DNA from: Bacillota bacterium
GTDB lineage: Bacteria > Bacillota > Clostridia > DSM-8532
Reading direction: 5' to 3'
Length of the DNA stretch: 64,000 bases
NCBI GenBank assembly: GCA_023415825.1
Contig: JAEZJF010000010.1
Coordinates: forward strand, 124,001-188,000
Positions 61,837-64,000 of this stretch are shown piece by piece. The first letter of the stretch is position 1. Each line of letters opens with the position of its first letter. The notes below the pieces were generated by a model. The model ran no database searches, was not told the origin of the DNA, and saw nothing but the letters and a program-made list of their open reading frames with translations. Made by a program: the position numbers and the translations under genes.

Positions 61837-64000
61837 ATGATAAAAACCATCAAAAAACCAAACCTGATTTTGGTGTCCATAATTTATTTAGCCGGTATTT
61901 TTATGGGCGCCATTGACACCGGCATTGTTACCCCCGCCCGCACCCTGATTCAAAGCAATTTAGGCGTAAACGACCAGACGGGCATCTGGATGATAACCAT
62001 TTACACCTTGGCATACGCCGCCAGTATTCCCATCATGGGCAAACTGGCCGACAAATTTGGCAGAAAGTACATCTATCTGACCTGTATTTCCCTGTTTGGT
62101 ATCGGCTCGCTCTTTTGCGGACTGGCTGAAAGCTTCGGCGGTTTCTCGCTGCTCCTTGCAGCCCGTGTGGTACAGGCCATCGGCGGTGGCGGCATACTGC
62201 CCATTGCTACGGCGGAGTTTGGCACCAGCTTTCCCGAAAACAAGCGGGGTATGGCGCTTGGTCTTGTCGGCGGCGTATACGGTATTGCCAATATCTTTGG
62301 CGCTTCCGCCGGCAGCCTTATTCTGAACATCTTTGGTCAGAACAACTGGCAGTTCATATTTTATGTAAACGTCCCCATCTCGCTGTTTGTACTTCTCGCG
62401 GGTTTTTTCACCCTGCAGAACGCGAAGAATGAAAACCGCCAGAAGACCGATGTTTTAGGCATTCTCTCGCTGACTGCCATGATTTTATCCCTACTGTACG
62501 GGCTTAAAAATCTGGACTTCTTTGATATTGCGGGCACGATTAAGAACCCCTATGTTTATCTGTTCCTGCTGTTATTTATCCTGCTGCTACCGCTGTTTAT
62601 TTTCATCGAGAAAAAAGCGGAAGATCCCGTAATGAACCTGAAATACTTTACCAGCCGCAATATTCTGATCACTCTGATTATAGCATTCCTCAGCGGGATC
62701 GTCATGATGGGTATGATTTTCGTACCCCAGTTTTCGGAGAACGTACTCAGAATCTCGACCGGAAGCGGCGGCTACATGGTTATTATATTGGGGGTTTTTG
62801 CCGGTGTCGGTGCCCCAGTCTCGGGCAAGCTGATTGATAAATTCGGCGTTAAAATCGTGCTGGGCTTTGGTTTTTTGGTATCGGTTATCGGATCTGTGTT
62901 TACCATCTTAGTGACTACCGCCGCCCCCGGCTTTTTGACCGTGGCGGTCAGCCTGATTCTGATCGGCATCGGTATGGGCTTTACCATGGGTACGCCGCTC
63001 AACTATATGATGCTGGAAAACACCGACGATAAGCAATCCAATTCCGCGCTCGCCACACTTTCTCTGGTGCGTTCCATCGGCACCGCGATTGCCCCTGCCA
63101 TTATGGTAGGCTTTATCGCTCACGCGGGAGGACTGGTACAAACCAATGTGATGGATCTGCTGCCCAAAGAGGTGACCGTTCCCTCTTTGCCCTACGTAAA
63201 GGATATTACCGATGAACTGAACAAGTTAAAGAGCAATGAGCAGATGAAGGATAAACTTGCGGACATGGAAATGCCAGACCTTTCCTCCATGACCAAAATG
63301 GAAATCAATATGAGCGCTGATTCCGGCTATGAAATGCCCGCCGATTTGGTTAAGCTGATGCAAAACTCGGACGTGACCACCATTACCGCCAATACCGTGA
63401 TCCTGGCGGAACGGATGTTTGCCGAGATGACGCCGGATGTCATCGAGAAAATTCAAACCGGGATCAGCAAGGGGATTGACGGCACTGCCGCCGGCAAAAC
63501 CCAGATGGAAGACGCCATCAAGCAGATGGAAGAGGGCAAAAACGGCATCGGGCAGGGAATCACCGGCATGGAGCAAGGGGTCAAAGCGCAGAAGGCCGCC
63601 CTCGAGCAGCTGCAAACGGTATCAAAAATGTTTGCTCAGAAGGGCAATCCTGCCCTGCCGCCAACGATGACCATTGCGGATATGATTCCGGCCAATGTCA
63701 AATCCTCCATACCGCAGTCCGTTTTGGATGAGCTGGCAAAGCTGAAGTCAGCCGACGACCTTAACGCCAAAATAACAGATCTCCAGAATGCGATCAGCGT
63801 GCTGGAGGGGAAGATCGCCGACAGCAAAAAGAGCCAGGCTGATATGAGCACGGCTGTGACCATGATGAAGGCGACTATTGTCGAAATGACTGATTTGTCA
63901 GGCAAAATGACCACCCTGAAAGGCGCTGTTCCTGGCGCCTTTGAGACCGCCAAAGAAAACTATGTGGCGGAGATCAAAAAAGAAGGACCTCAGATAGAAA
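61837..64000 (+). CDS. MFS drug exporter (DHA2/EmrB-QacA type), partial at window end
   Basis: At least 721 residues, open to the end of the window. The first ~430 residues hold about 13 membrane helices with family motifs: motif A GKLADKFGRK, motif C-like GGVYGIANIFGASAG, and a D-x-G-IV in helix 1 (GAIDTGIVTPA). After HAGGLVQ (428) a hydrophilic region of at least 290 residues begins, helical and coiled-coil-like (EQMKDKLADM, KIQTGISKGIDG, KITDLQNAISVLEGKIADSK). In DHA2 exporters this is the loop before the last helix and is usually short. Start at 61837: AGGAGA is seven bases upstream; ATGs at 61831 and 61834 are too close. Confidence 0.9.
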   Translation, partial: MIKTIKKPNLILVSIIYLAGIFMGAIDTGIVTPARTLIQSNLGVNDQTGIWMITIYTLAYAASIPIMGKLADKFGRKYIYLTCISLFGIGSLFCGLAESFGGFSLLLAARVVQAIGGGGILPIATAEFGTSFPENKRGMALGLVGGVYGIANIFGASAGSLILNIFGQNNWQFIFYVNVPISLFVLLAGFFTLQNAKNENRQKTDVLGILSLTAMILSLLYGLKNLDFFDIAGTIKNPYVYLFLLLFILLLPLFIFIEKKAEDPVMNLKYFTSRNILITLIIAFLSGIVMMGMIFVPQFSENVLRISTGSGGYMVIILGVFAGVGAPVSGKLIDKFGVKIVLGFGFLVSVIGSVFTILVTTAAPGFLTVAVSLILIGIGMGFTMGTPLNYMMLENTDDKQSNSALATLSLVRSIGTAIAPAIMVGFIAHAGGLVQTNVMDLLPKEVTVPSLPYVKDITDELNKLKSNEQMKDKLADMEMPDLSSMTKMEINMSADSGYEMPADLVKLMQNSDVTTITANTVILAERMFAEMTPDVIEKIQTGISKGIDGTAAGKTQMEDAIKQMEEGKNGIGQGITGMEQGVKAQKAALEQLQTVSKMFAQKGNPALPPTMTIADMIPANVKSSIPQSVLDELAKLKSADDLNAKITDLQNAISVLEGKIADSKKSQADMSTAVTMMKATIVEMTDLSGKMTTLKGAVPGAFETAKENYVAEIKKEGPQIE

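Overview
The window reads as a chromosomal stretch of a Gram-positive, low-to-moderate G+C member of the Clostridia (Firmicutes). Evidence: AGGAGG-type ribosome binding sites almost everywhere, sigma-A style promoters, rho-independent hairpin terminators, a sortase-type surface protein, and conserved Firmicutes gene orders: ylxM-ffh-rpsP-khpA, rplS-rbgA-rnhB-ylqG-ylqH-yraN and rlmN-prpC-prkC-rsgA-rpe-thiN. A species cannot be named from sequence reading alone.

Layout. 0.1-3.7 kb: a TetR-regulated MacB/FtsX-type ABC exporter. 3.8-6.2 kb: the SRP/ribosomal operon ylxM-ffh-rpsP-khpA. 6.3-15.2 kb: a block sitting where rimM and trmD normally lie: a VOC-fold protein, aspartate-semialdehyde dehydrogenase, an AraC regulator, a carbohydrate ABC importer (binding lipoprotein plus two permeases, no ATPase), a Gfo/Idh/MocA dehydrogenase and a DUF362 protein. 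15.2-32.2 kb: core genes again (rplS to yraN, an M19 dipeptidase, rlmN, the PrpC/PrkC phosphatase-kinase pair, rsgA, rpe, thiN, a bactofilin with its M23 peptidase, a chemoreceptor, an RlmD-type methyltransferase).

32.3-49.1 kb is an AT-rich accessory island with signs of gene turnover. Its core is a minus-strand set: a PD-(D/E)XK-like nuclease with a small partner, a D12-class adenine-N6 DNA methyltransferase, a HerA-type translocase and a NurA-type nuclease carrying a zinc ribbon, followed by an unknown 401-residue protein. This looks like a methylation-linked HerA-NurA DNA-processing or anti-phage module. Around it lie a Rad50/SMC-like zinc-hook pseudogene, a protein-kinase stub, a frameshifted gene, a tRNA 3'-end remnant, direct repeats and a perfect 27-bp hairpin. 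A 1306-residue hybrid sensor kinase and its HD-GYP response regulator (cyclic-di-GMP hydrolysis) follow. Two related copies of a ~75-90 bp terminator-like sequence bracket the island.

50.1-64 kb is a sensing and surface region: a 7TM NarL-type two-component pair next to a kelch lipoprotein whose promoter carries a 21-bp-spaced direct repeat; a sortase-anchored beta-helix protein with InlB-type repeats; an OmpR-type two-component pair followed by a small secreted protein; gene remnants; and a MarR-regulated 14-TM-class MFS exporter with a very large extracytoplasmic loop, which runs off the window end. Enzyme and family calls rest on motifs read by eye; no database search was run.
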